Shown here: positions 27,252-37,300 of the stretch, piece after piece | Layout of the letters: each line of letters opens with the position of its first letter | How positions within the stretch are numbered: position 1 is the stretch's first letter | Source: Streptomyces morookaense | GTDB taxonomy: Bacteria; Actinomycetota; Actinomycetes; Streptomycetales; Streptomycetaceae | Length of the DNA stretch: 64,000 bases | Direction: 5' to 3' | NCBI RefSeq assembly: GCF_013030945.1 | Contig: NZ_JABBXF010000066.1 | Coordinates: 1 to 64,000 of the forward strand | The notes under the pieces: generated by a model | The model's input: the letters and a program-made list of their open reading frames with translations, nothing else | Database searches by the model: none | Told to the model about the DNA's origin: nothing | Program-made: the position numbers and the translations under genes

Positions 27252-28073
27252 TCAGGCGGCGCCCCGCTGCAGTGCTTCGCAAACGGCCGTGCTCTCGCGC
27301 ACTCCCAGTTCCACCGCCCGCCCGCAGTGGGCGATCCAGGCGGCCACGCCCTCGGGCGTTCCGGACACATAGCCCTCCAGGGCCGCCGCATAGGCCTCGC
27401 GCCCCAGCTCCGCATGCCCGACCTCGGCCGGGCAGACGGCCTTGGGGTCGAGCCCGCTGCCGATCAGCACGATGCGCTCCGCCGTCCTGGCGACCAGGCC
27501 GTTGTGCGACCCGAAAGGCCGCAGAGCCAGCAACTCGCCGTGCACCACGGCCGCCGTGACCGGCGCCGGCGCCTCGCTTCCCGCGATCAGCAGGCCTGCC
27601 AGCCCCTCGAGCCGGCCCGACACCTCGTCCGCCTCCGGCAGCTCCAGGCCGATCAGCGGCTCGTCGACGGGCTCCCCGGCGAGCCGCGGCCGTCCCACCC
27701 GTGCGTCCGGGGTGTCGCCGCCCGCGGCCACGAGATGCAGCCGGGCGAGCACACGCAGCGGCGACTGCCGCCACACGCTGAGCAGTTGCCCCGCCTCGGC
27801 GGTCAGGCGCAGCGCGGCACCCACGGTGCGCGGTTCGCCCTCACCGCCGAAGTCGGAGCGGCGGCGTACCTCTTCGAGCGCCCAGTCCGCACCGGACAGG
27901 GCAGCGGAGCCGCGCGCGCCGCGCAGCGCAGCCTCGGAGGTGATCTCATTGCTTCGGCGGCGCATCACGCGATGCCCGTACACCCGGTCCACCGCCCTGC
28001 GCACGGAGTCCACGGAGTCGGCAACGCCCGGCAGCGAAGCCAGGGCGGCGAGCGGATCGGCTGTCGTACTCAT
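27252..28073 (-). CDS. Fic/DOC-like protein with degenerate active site
   Basis: 273 aa, often labelled oxidoreductase in Streptomyces genomes. The N-terminal half is helical (YGHRVMRRRSNEITSEAALRGARGSAALSGAD), like the arm region of Fic proteins. The C-terminal half has LRPFGSHNGLVARTAERIVL, which aligns with the Fic signature HPFxxGNGRxxR. The catalytic His is replaced by Arg and GNGR by HNGL, so AMP transfer is unlikely; it may be a structural or regulatory Fic fold. The start is ATG 28073; the open frame continues upstream without coding character. It is divergent from the ATPase gene 101 bp away. The Fic assignment is my reading of the motif. Confidence 0.7.
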   Translation of the reverse strand: MSTTADPLAALASLPGVADSVDSVRRAVDRVYGHRVMRRRSNEITSEAALRGARGSAALSGADWALEEVRRRSDFGGEGEPRTVGAALRLTAEAGQLLSVWRQSPLRVLARLHLVAAGGDTPDARVGRPRLAGEPVDEPLIGLELPEADEVSGRLEGLAGLLIAGSEAPAPVTAAVVHGELLALRPFGSHNGLVARTAERIVLIGSGLDPKAVCPAEVGHAELGREAYAAALEGYVSGTPEGVAAWIAHCGRAVELGVRESTAVCEALQRGAA

Positions 28074-28160
28074 GGGCAAAACCCTACGCACTTCGGACTC
28101 ACACCCCTCGAACGAGTGGTCTTCTTCACTCACGGCTCTCACACCGCGCATCCCCGCGCC

Positions 28161-28166
28161 TACGCT
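28161..28166 (+). promoter_or_regulatory. -10-like element for leaderless ATPase gene
   Basis: TACGCT ends eight bases before the ATG at 28175, so transcription would begin at or next to the start codon. There is no ribosome binding site between them. Confidence 0.4.
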
Positions 28167-28174
28167 TGGTGAAC

Positions 28175-29164
28175 ATGAAGATCGCTTTCGTAGGGAAGGG
28201 CGGCAGCGGGAAGACCACGCTGTCCTCGCTCTTCATCCGCCATCTCGCCGCCGCCCACGCCCCCGTCGTCGCCGTGGACGCGGACATCAACCAGCATCTG
28301 GGCGCGGCGCTCGGGCTCGACGAAGCGGATGCCGCCGCGCTGCCCGCAATGGGCGCGCAGCTGCCCTTGATCAAGTCCTGGCTGCGAGGCACGAATCCGC
28401 GGATCGCCGTCGACACCATGATCAAGACCACCCCGCCCGGCGAGGGTTCACGGCTGGTGCGCATCGGCGAGGACAACCCGGTGTATCAGGCGTGCGCCCG
28501 CCCCGTACGGATGGACGAGGGCGTCCCGGTCCGGCTGATGGCGACCGGGCCGTTCACCGAGTCCGACCTCGGTGTCGCGTGCTACCACTCCAAGGTCGGT
28601 GCGGTCGAGCTCTATCTGAACCATCTCGTCGACGGCGCCGGCGAGTACGTCGTCGTCGACATGACGGCGGGCAGCGACTCCTTCGCCTCGGGCATGTTCA
28701 CCCGCTTCGACATGACCTTCCTGATCGCCGAGCCCACGCGCAAGGGCGTCTCCGTCTACCGCCAGTACAAGGAGTACGCACGGGACTTCGGGGTCTGCCT
28801 GAAGGTCGTGGGCAACAAGGTGCAGGGCAGCGACGACGTGGACTTCCTGCGCGAGGAGGTCGGGGACGACCTGCTCACCACAGTCGGCCACTCCGACTGG
28901 GTCCGGGCCATGGAGAAGGGCCGTCCGCCGCGCTTCGGCCTGCTCGAAGAGGCCAACCGGCAGGCCCTGGACACGCTGCGCGCGGCAGCCGACGCCACGT
29001 ACGAACAGCGCGACTGGCAGCGTTACACGCGCCAGATGGTGCACTTCCACCTGAAGAACGCGCAGAGTTGGGGCAATGCGAAGACGGGCACCGACCTGGC
29101 GGCACAGGTCGACCCTTCCTTCGTGCTGGACGAACGGATCCTGGCTACTCCGCAGCCCGCCTGA
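28175..29164 (+). CDS. CooC/MinD-like P-loop ATPase
   Basis: 329 aa. The first residues, MKIAFVGKGGSGKTT, are a deviant Walker A of the SIMIBI class; VVAVDADINQHLGAALG follows, as in CooC-type maturation ATPases. The middle has VVVDMTAGSD (Walker B region) and a long helical C-terminal section. Such proteins insert metal or assemble partners using ATP; no client is visible here. ATG 28175 is preferred over the GTG at 28169 and TTG at 28166. It probably gives a leaderless message. Its 3' end overlaps the convergent lipoprotein gene by 20 bp. Confidence 0.85.
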   Translation: MKIAFVGKGGSGKTTLSSLFIRHLAAAHAPVVAVDADINQHLGAALGLDEADAAALPAMGAQLPLIKSWLRGTNPRIAVDTMIKTTPPGEGSRLVRIGEDNPVYQACARPVRMDEGVPVRLMATGPFTESDLGVACYHSKVGAVELYLNHLVDGAGEYVVVDMTAGSDSFASGMFTRFDMTFLIAEPTRKGVSVYRQYKEYARDFGVCLKVVGNKVQGSDDVDFLREEVGDDLLTTVGHSDWVRAMEKGRPPRFGLLEEANRQALDTLRAAADATYEQRDWQRYTRQMVHFHLKNAQSWGNAKTGTDLAAQVDPSFVLDERILATPQPA

Positions 29165-30467
29165 CGTCCGCCCTCCGCGCCTTCCCGTCGGAGCCGTCCC
29201 TCTTGCCGGCGTCCTTCCCGGACGCCTTACGGGTTGAGGCGTGCGAAGCGGCGGGCCGGTTGCCGAGGAACCGCCCCCATCCCTTCTTCGGTGCCTCGCC
29301 GACGTCCAGAGTGCGCAGCTTCGCGAGCACCCCGGGGTCCTGCACGTCGAGCCAGTCGGCGAGTTGCTTGAACGACACGCATCGCACGCCCTTCTTCCCG
29401 CAGACCGTCTTGATGACGCTCTCGACGGCGTGCATGTACGTTCCGCCGTTCCAGGACTCGAAGTGGTCGCCCACGAAGAACGGGGCGCGGTTGCCCCGGT
29501 AGGCCCGGTTGAAACCGGCGAGGAGACCGTCGCGCATCTGGTCGCCCCACTCGTCGCGCAGGGAGGGGTCGCCCTTGGTGATTCCGGACTGGTTGGCAAG
29601 GAAGTTGTAGTCCATCGACAGTGTCTCGAAGTCCTCGCCGGGCACCGGGATGTCCTGCAGCGGGAAGTCCCAGATGCCGCCGGTCCTGCGGGGCCAGACC
29701 TGCCGGCCGCCGATGGAACTGGCGTCGTAGCGGAACCCCATGGCCCTGGCCGCGGGGATGAGGTTGTGCTGACCCTCCAGGCAAGGAGCGCGGCCGCCGA
29801 CGAGTTCCTTGCTGTAGTCGAACGGCAGGGGTGGCTCGTTGCGCAGGCCGGTGTTCGTCTTCCATCTCTTGACGAAGGACTCGGCCTGCCGGATCTCGCT
29901 CATCCATTCCTCGGTGGTCCAGGTGCCGACCCCGTCGTCGGAGCCGCAGAAGTGACCGTTGAAGTGCGTGCCGATCTCGTTGCCCTCAAGCCAGGCGCCA
30001 CGGAGCTGCCGAACGGTGTCCCTGACTCCCTCGACGTCGTTGAAGCCGATGTCGGACGCGCCGGCGGCGTGCCTGGGCGGGTCGTACAACTCCCTTTTGC
30101 CGTAGGGGAGGAGGTAGACGCCGCTGAGGAAGTACGTCATGGTCGCGTGGTACTTCCTGCCGACCGCGCGGAAGCGGGAGAACAGCTTCTGGCCGTCCTC
30201 GCCCGCCCCGTCCCACGAGAAGACGACGAACTGCGGCGGCTTTTCCCCGGGTCCGAGGCGACGGGGCTTCGGCTGCCGGGGCTGGGGACCGGTCTCGGCG
30301 GTGGAGCCGTCGCCGATGAGCCGGGAAGGGCGTTCGACCGCGTTCGGCAGGGCCGCCCCCTCCTCCGGCCCCGCGTCGCCGGGCGTCATCCCGGAACAGC
30401 CGGACGCCCCGGTCGTCAGCGCCAGAGCGGCAAGGCCGCCCAACGCGAATCTCCATGCAGCCGCCAT
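29145..30467 (-). CDS. lipoprotein with polysaccharide deacetylase-like domain
   Basis: 440 aa. The signal peptide ends in the lipobox TGASGC (Cys24), so the protein should be anchored on the outer face of the membrane. After a Pro-rich linker, residues about 78-390 resemble the NodB deacetylase fold: FVVFSWDGAGED replaces the usual TFDDG, and EIGTHFNGHFCG supplies a HxxxH metal pair. It may act on cell-wall glycan or an exopolymer, or be a non-catalytic relative. The C-terminal 50 residues are Lys/Arg-rich and disordered. Convergent with the CooC-like gene. Confidence 0.78.
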   Translation of the reverse strand: MAAAWRFALGGLAALALTTGASGCSGMTPGDAGPEEGAALPNAVERPSRLIGDGSTAETGPQPRQPKPRRLGPGEKPPQFVVFSWDGAGEDGQKLFSRFRAVGRKYHATMTYFLSGVYLLPYGKRELYDPPRHAAGASDIGFNDVEGVRDTVRQLRGAWLEGNEIGTHFNGHFCGSDDGVGTWTTEEWMSEIRQAESFVKRWKTNTGLRNEPPLPFDYSKELVGGRAPCLEGQHNLIPAARAMGFRYDASSIGGRQVWPRRTGGIWDFPLQDIPVPGEDFETLSMDYNFLANQSGITKGDPSLRDEWGDQMRDGLLAGFNRAYRGNRAPFFVGDHFESWNGGTYMHAVESVIKTVCGKKGVRCVSFKQLADWLDVQDPGVLAKLRTLDVGEAPKKGWGRFLGNRPAASHASTRKASGKDAGKRDGSDGKARRADVRRAAE

Positions 30468-30774
30468 CGGCGCACCTCACCCTTCGGCCGGACCGGCCGA
30501 TCCGGCCCTCGGACCGTTCACGCGGCGCCAACCTCGCACGAACCGAGGCGAGAGAAAGTATGACAAGCCGAAGAACGGTACGGATTCACCTGTTAGAGGG
30601 AAGGTGGCCCGCCTCGCTCCGCTCGCTCTTCCGCCGGGCCTTTACTCTCCATTACGATTCGTTTACTGAGAGTTGAGAAAGCCTCAGCCGAAGCAGCCGC
30701 TCCCGCCGCTGCCCGCCGTGACCACGGCCGCACCTCGACACGGCCGCGCCGCCCCGACGAAGACGGGAACGACC
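30468..30774. promoter_or_regulatory. divergent promoter region with TTTACT repeats
   Basis: About 307 bp separate the lipoprotein from the SulP/carbonic anhydrase gene. It holds TTTACT at 30641-30646 and again at 30662-30667 (21 bp apart), and the dyad ACTCTC (30644-30649) with GAGAGT (30668-30673). This AT-rich block lies 100-130 bp before the transporter start and may be an operator. No small gene is convincing. Confidence 0.35.
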
Positions 30775-32994
30775 ATGCACGCTCAGCCGATTCCGGCATC
30801 TCCGCCCCCACCCGACCCCTCCCGGAACCGCCGGTCCGAGCCCGTCGGACCGGCCAGGCCCTCCACATCCCGCCTGCGCCGGGAGCTGCGCACCTCGGTG
30901 ACCGTCTCCCTGGTGGCGCTTCCCCTCTCCCTGGGGATCGCGCTCGCCTCGGGTGCACCGCTCCAGGCAGGCCTCGTGGCGGTGGCCGTGGGCGCCGTGG
31001 TCTCCGTCGTGCTCGGCGGGGCGCCACCCCTGGTGGGCGGCGCCGCCACCGGGCTGGTGGTGGTGACGGCCGAGCTGGTCCAGCGCTACGGCTGGCGGGT
31101 CACCTGTGCGATCACGGCACTGGCCGGTCTGACCCAACTCGCCCTCGGGGCGGCCAGGGTGGGCCGCCTGGTGCTGGCGGCAGGTCCGGCGGCCGTGCAT
31201 GGCCTGCTCGCCGGGGTCGGTGCGGCCATCGCGTTCGGCCAGGCACCCGTCCTCCTGGGCGGCACCCCCGGGGGACCGTTCCCGGAGAGCCTCGGCGCAC
31301 TTCCATCACAGCTGGCGCACCCCCGGCCGGAGGCGCTGCTGGTCGGCATCCTCACCGCAGCCGTGACGGTCTGCTGGGGCCGCGTCCCCGGGCGGGCCGG
31401 GCGATGGCTGCACAGGGTCCCCGCACCCTTCGCAGCCCTGGCCGCGGCGACCGCGGCCGGCGCCGCCACCGCCCTGCCCCGAGTCACCTTCTCCCCATGG
31501 GAATTGCGAGCGCCGGCGCCCCTTCCCCACAGTCCGGTCCTGGGAGTCTTCGCGGCCGTTCTGACGGTCGCACTCGTCGCCGGCATGGAGTCCCTTCCCG
31601 CCGCGATGGACCTGCGACGGATCCGGACCCAACAGCCCACCGCGCAAGGGCAGGAGCGCGCGGACGGCGCCGCCGACGGGCCGGACCGCGAGCTGGCCGG
31701 GCAAGGTCTCGCCACGCTGGTGTCCGGACTGCTGGGCGGACTGCCCGTCGCCCGTGGCACGCGGCCGACGGCGGATGAAGACACAGCCATGCCGACCGGC
31801 AGCACCAAGTCGCGTCTCCCCCAAGGCGCTTGGATCCTGGCCTGCGCGGGCGCGCTGGTGCTGGCGGTCGCGCTGCGACTTGTGCCGCTGGTCGCCCTGT
31901 CCTCCCTGGTTCTGGTGGCCGGGGTGCGGATGGCCGTTTCCGCGCACCGCGGGCTGATGCCGCACGGGTGGCGGGAGTTCGCCGTGTACGGGGCCACGTG
32001 CGGATCCGTCACGATGCTCGGCGTGCTCCAGGGGCTCGCAGTGGGGCTGGGTGTCACAGTGCTTCTCTCACTGGGTCGGATCTCGCGGCTCGCCCGCGCC
32101 AAGGCGTACGGGGTCGTCCGTGCCGGCTCCGGGCACACCGCCGGTACCACGGCCATCGGCGGCGCCGAGGCCTCCGGGACCGCCGGTTCCGGGATGCCCG
32201 TCGACTCCCACGTCTGCCACCCCTGGACCCCGTGGCGCAACCACCACTGCACCCACCCCCGCACCACGGCCGGGCCGCCGGGGCCGGTGAGCGGGCGGCA
32301 ACTCCTGGGAGGCGTCAGCGCGTTCCAGCGGAACACTGCGCCACGGGTGCGCGACGAGCTGGCGCGCCTCGCCCGCGAGGGGCAGTGCCCCGGGCACCTG
32401 TTCCTCACCTGCGCCGACTCCCGGCTGGTGACCAGCATGATCACGTCGAGCGGTCCCGGCGATCTCTTCACGGTGCGCAATGTGGGGAACCTGATGCCGC
32501 CGCCGGGCAACGACGGCACCTGCGACTCCGTGGGGGCTGCCGTGGAGTACGCCGTCGACGTGCTCCGGGTCGGCACCATCACGGTGTGCGGGCACTCCGG
32601 CTGCGGGGCGATGCAGGCGCTCCTCAACTCCGCCGCATCTCCCGGCCCGCAGCCGGGGTCCGCGGCGGAGACCTCGCTCGGCCGCTGGCTGCGGCACGGA
32701 AGGCCGAGTCTGGCCCGGATGCAGCGCATCGGCCGGCTCGGACGCGGGGAGGTCGCACTGGACGACCGGCCGGTCGCCGACGACGGCGAGCGGCTCGCCC
32801 TCGTCAACGTGATGCAGCAGCTCGATCACCTGATGGCGCATGCCTGTGTCGCCCGGCGCGTGGCCGAGGGTTCGCTCCATCTGCAGGGCCTGTACTTCGA
32901 TGTCGCCCGGGCCCAGGCCTATGTTCTGGACCAGCGGTCCCACACCTTCAGCGCTGTCCGGCCGGAGGTCCTCGATGCCGTTCAACCCCTCTGA
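30775..32994 (+). CDS. SulP-family transporter fused to beta-carbonic anhydrase
   Basis: 739 aa. Residues about 35-455 are the multi-spanning SulP/SLC26 transporter core (LRTSVTVSLVALPLSLGIALASG at its start, spanning about ten helices). The usual STAS domain is absent. Residues about 500-735 are a beta-carbonic anhydrase with its zinc ligands: Cys546 in CADSR, His607 and Cys610 in CGHSGC. The fusion should hydrate CO2 at the membrane and move bicarbonate. A His/Cys-rich linker (HVCHPWTPWRNHHC) joins the two parts. The start is ATG 30775; a TTG-initiated frame begins at 30673 but its first 34 residues are low complexity. Confidence 0.92.
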   Translation: MHAQPIPASPPPPDPSRNRRSEPVGPARPSTSRLRRELRTSVTVSLVALPLSLGIALASGAPLQAGLVAVAVGAVVSVVLGGAPPLVGGAATGLVVVTAELVQRYGWRVTCAITALAGLTQLALGAARVGRLVLAAGPAAVHGLLAGVGAAIAFGQAPVLLGGTPGGPFPESLGALPSQLAHPRPEALLVGILTAAVTVCWGRVPGRAGRWLHRVPAPFAALAAATAAGAATALPRVTFSPWELRAPAPLPHSPVLGVFAAVLTVALVAGMESLPAAMDLRRIRTQQPTAQGQERADGAADGPDRELAGQGLATLVSGLLGGLPVARGTRPTADEDTAMPTGSTKSRLPQGAWILACAGALVLAVALRLVPLVALSSLVLVAGVRMAVSAHRGLMPHGWREFAVYGATCGSVTMLGVLQGLAVGLGVTVLLSLGRISRLARAKAYGVVRAGSGHTAGTTAIGGAEASGTAGSGMPVDSHVCHPWTPWRNHHCTHPRTTAGPPGPVSGRQLLGGVSAFQRNTAPRVRDELARLAREGQCPGHLFLTCADSRLVTSMITSSGPGDLFTVRNVGNLMPPPGNDGTCDSVGAAVEYAVDVLRVGTITVCGHSGCGAMQALLNSAASPGPQPGSAAETSLGRWLRHGRPSLARMQRIGRLGRGEVALDDRPVADDGERLALVNVMQQLDHLMAHACVARRVAEGSLHLQGLYFDVARAQAYVLDQRSHTFSAVRPEVLDAVQPL

Positions 32995-33027
32995 CCTCGG
33001 CTTCCCCATGGCCAGGCACCCGGATAG

Positions 33028-33041
33028 AGGTCTAAACCAGT
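33028..33041. promoter_or_regulatory. DasR-responsive-element-like site upstream of acs
   Basis: AGGTCTAAACCAGT differs at two positions from the dre core TGGTCTAGACCA. It lies 88-101 bp before the acs start, just after the end of the previous gene. Confidence 0.4.
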
Positions 33042-33128
33042 TTTTGCCCACACCTCTTGTCAGGGTGCGCCCCGGGCTGATGAGCTATGGGCCGGGACGC
33101 AACGTGCCCCCTGGGAAAGGGAGATGTC

Positions 33129-35102
<1,974 letters not shown>

Positions 35103-35160
35103 AGCGCGGTCCGAAGCGAGAACTGACTGCTCAGAGGCGCTGCACCGGCCCACCGGCCAT

Positions 35161-35193
35161 GAAGGGCACCCGGCATCCCGCCGGGTGCCCTTC
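35161..35193 (+). terminator. acs terminator
   Basis: GAAGGGCACCCGG, a short loop, and CCGGGTGCCCTTC form a perfect stem, followed by a T-rich tail. Confidence 0.85.
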
Positions 35194-35279
35194 ACTCTTT
35201 CGGGTTAGGGTAAGTACTGGTCGCGTAAAAATCGCGACAAGAATCAGGGGCGCGCCGGGAAGTCTGGTCGGCACACAGC

Positions 35280-35297
35280 ACACGTGTACGCACGTGT
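35280..35297. promoter_or_regulatory. inverted repeat upstream of nhaA
   Basis: ACACGTG, four bases, CACGTGT: perfect 7-bp arms, each containing the palindrome CACGTG, 30-47 bp before the nhaA start. It sits in the leader or core promoter, so a bound regulator would block expression. Confidence 0.5.
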
Positions 35298-35326
35298 TTC
35301 AGTCGACCCCCAGGAGGTCCACCGCC

Positions 35327-36724
35327 GTGGCCGCGCCCAAGAACCGCCGTTCCGTCTTCCTCGGCAGGCTGCCCCTGCCCGAACGGAACTACCTGGCAGA
35401 AGCACTGCGCACCGAGACCGTCGGTGGTGTGCTGCTGCTGGCGGCGGCCGTCGCGGCGCTGATCTGGGCGAACACCCCGCTGCGGGAGAGCTACGAGACG
35501 GTCCGGTCCTTCCATCTGGGCCCCGGCTCCCTCGGGCTCAACCTCTCCGTCCAGCACTGGGCGGCCGACGGTCTGCTCGCGGTCTTCTTCTTCGTCGCCG
35601 GCATCGAGCTCAAACGCGAGCTTGTCGCCGGTGAGCTGCGCGATCCCAAGGCCGCCCTGCTCCCCGTGGTCGCCGCGATCTGCGGCATGGCGATGCCGGC
35701 GATCGTCTACTTCACGGTCGCGAAGAGCGGCGGCGGTTCCCTGGGCGGCTGGGCCGTCCCGACCGCCACCGACATCGCCTTCGCCCTCGCCGTGCTGGCC
35801 GTCATCGGCACCTCCCTGCCCTCGGCACTGCGCGCGTTCCTGCTGACGCTCGCGGTCGTCGACGACCTGTTCGCCATCCTGATCATCGCGATCTTCTTCA
35901 CCCAGAAGATCAACTTTGCGGCTCTGGGTTTTGCCGCGCTGGGGCTGGCGGTCTTCTGGCTGCTGCTGCGCAAGGGGGTGCGCGGCTGGTACGTCTACGT
36001 CCCGCTGGCGGTGGTCAACTGGGCGCTGATGTACAACAGCGGCGTGCACGCGACCATCGCGGGCGTCGCCATGGGCCTGATGCTGCGCTGCACCCGGCAC
36101 GACGACGAGCAGCACTCCCCCGGCGAGCACATCGAGCACCTTGTGCGCCCCCTGTCGGCAGGCCTGGCCGTGCCGCTGTTCGCGCTCTTCTCCGCGGGCG
36201 TGGCCCTGTCCGGCGGCGCACTGTCGGACGTCTTCCGGCGGCCCGAGACGCTCGGTGTCGTCCTCGGCCTGGTGCTCGGCAAGGCGGTCGGCGTCTTCGG
36301 CGGCACCTGGACGGCCGCACGGTTCACCAGGGCGGAGCTCAACCCGGACCTCAAGTGGCCGGACGTGTTCGCCGTGGCCACGCTGGCCGGCATCGGCTTC
36401 ACGGTGTCCCTGCTGATCGGTGAGCTCGCCTTCGCCGGCGACGCCGTGCTGACATCCGAGATCAAGGCGGCCGTGCTGGTCGGTTCCCTGACGGCGGCGG
36501 TCCTCGCCGCCATCCTGCTCAAGCTGCGCGACAACAAGTACAAGAAGCTCTGCGCCGACGAGGACCGGGACGAGGACGACGACGGCATCCCGGACATCTA
36601 CGAGCAGGGCAACCCCGAGTACCACCTGCGCATGGCGGCGCTCCTCGAAGCGAAGGCCGCCGAACACCGCAGGCTGGCGCAAGTCGCCGCCGGACGCCCC
36701 GCCGGGGAGGATGGTCCGGCATGA
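35327..36724 (+). CDS. nhaA: Na+/H+ antiporter NhaA
   Basis: 465-aa membrane antiporter exchanging cytoplasmic Na+ for external H+. The GTG at 35327 has AGGAGG nine bases upstream and gives VAAPKNRRSVFLGRLPLPERN. About 11-12 helices are visible. The paired ion-binding aspartates are Asp179-Asp180 in AVVDDLFAI, and PTATDIAFALAV is the preceding conserved helix. The C-terminal 60 residues form an acidic (DEDRDEDDDG) soluble tail. A perfect inverted repeat lies just upstream. Confidence 0.95.
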   Translation: MAAPKNRRSVFLGRLPLPERNYLAEALRTETVGGVLLLAAAVAALIWANTPLRESYETVRSFHLGPGSLGLNLSVQHWAADGLLAVFFFVAGIELKRELVAGELRDPKAALLPVVAAICGMAMPAIVYFTVAKSGGGSLGGWAVPTATDIAFALAVLAVIGTSLPSALRAFLLTLAVVDDLFAILIIAIFFTQKINFAALGFAALGLAVFWLLLRKGVRGWYVYVPLAVVNWALMYNSGVHATIAGVAMGLMLRCTRHDDEQHSPGEHIEHLVRPLSAGLAVPLFALFSAGVALSGGALSDVFRRPETLGVVLGLVLGKAVGVFGGTWTAARFTRAELNPDLKWPDVFAVATLAGIGFTVSLLIGELAFAGDAVLTSEIKAAVLVGSLTAAVLAAILLKLRDNKYKKLCADEDRDEDDDGIPDIYEQGNPEYHLRMAALLEAKAAEHRRLAQVAAGRPAGEDGPA

Positions 36725-36820
36725 TCTGAGAGTCTTTACCTCTGCGGAACCTGCGAAATCCGGCCCGCCGTACGCACGGTGGGTAGGTATTCCGCCGGAT
36801 CTCCGCGGAGGACGAAGCTG

Positions 36821-37300
36821 ATGACGATGAGGGAGCAGTCGATGAGCGCAGCCGACGACGGCGCGAACCGCAGCCTCGGCCAGCTGGTGGCGACGGCGAC
36901 CACCGAGCTGTCCGCGCTGGTGCACGACGAGATCGCGCTGGCCAAGGCCGAGTTGCGGGAGGACGCCCGGCGGCTGGGCATCGGCGGCGGCGCGGTCGCC
37001 GCCGCGGGGGCGCTGGCGCTGTTCTCCCTGCCGGTGCTCAGCTTCGCGGCGGCGTACGGGATCCACAACCTCGGCCTGGGACTCGCCTGGTCCTTCCTGA
37101 TCACCGGCGGAGCGTTCCTGCTGATCGCCGCCGTGCTCGTGCTGCTTGCCGTGGCCAAGTTCAAGAAGATCAAGAAGCCGGAGAAGAGCATCGCCTCGGC
37201 GCGCGAGACGGCGGCGGTGCTCGGCACTGTCAAGCCGCACCCGCGTTCTCCGGCCGACACCAGCCGGACGGACGCATCTGTGACACGCTCGTCCGTATGA
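36821..37300 (+). CDS. holin-X/phage-holin-like integral membrane protein (Phage_holin_3_6 type)
   Basis: 159 aa with an N-terminal soluble helix (LGQLVATATTELSALVHDEIALAKAE typifies the family), two transmembrane helices near residues 65-85 and 95-120, and a short basic tail (KFKKIKKPEK). Despite the name, the actinobacterial family is chromosomal and not lytic. GGAGGA supports ATG 36821; ATG 36842 has its own GGGAG and is a possible alternative. The stop overlaps the ATG of the next gene as ATGA, so the two are coupled. Confidence 0.85.
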   Translation: MTMREQSMSAADDGANRSLGQLVATATTELSALVHDEIALAKAELREDARRLGIGGGAVAAAGALALFSLPVLSFAAAYGIHNLGLGLAWSFLITGGAFLLIAAVLVLLAVAKFKKIKKPEKSIASARETAAVLGTVKPHPRSPADTSRTDASVTRSSV

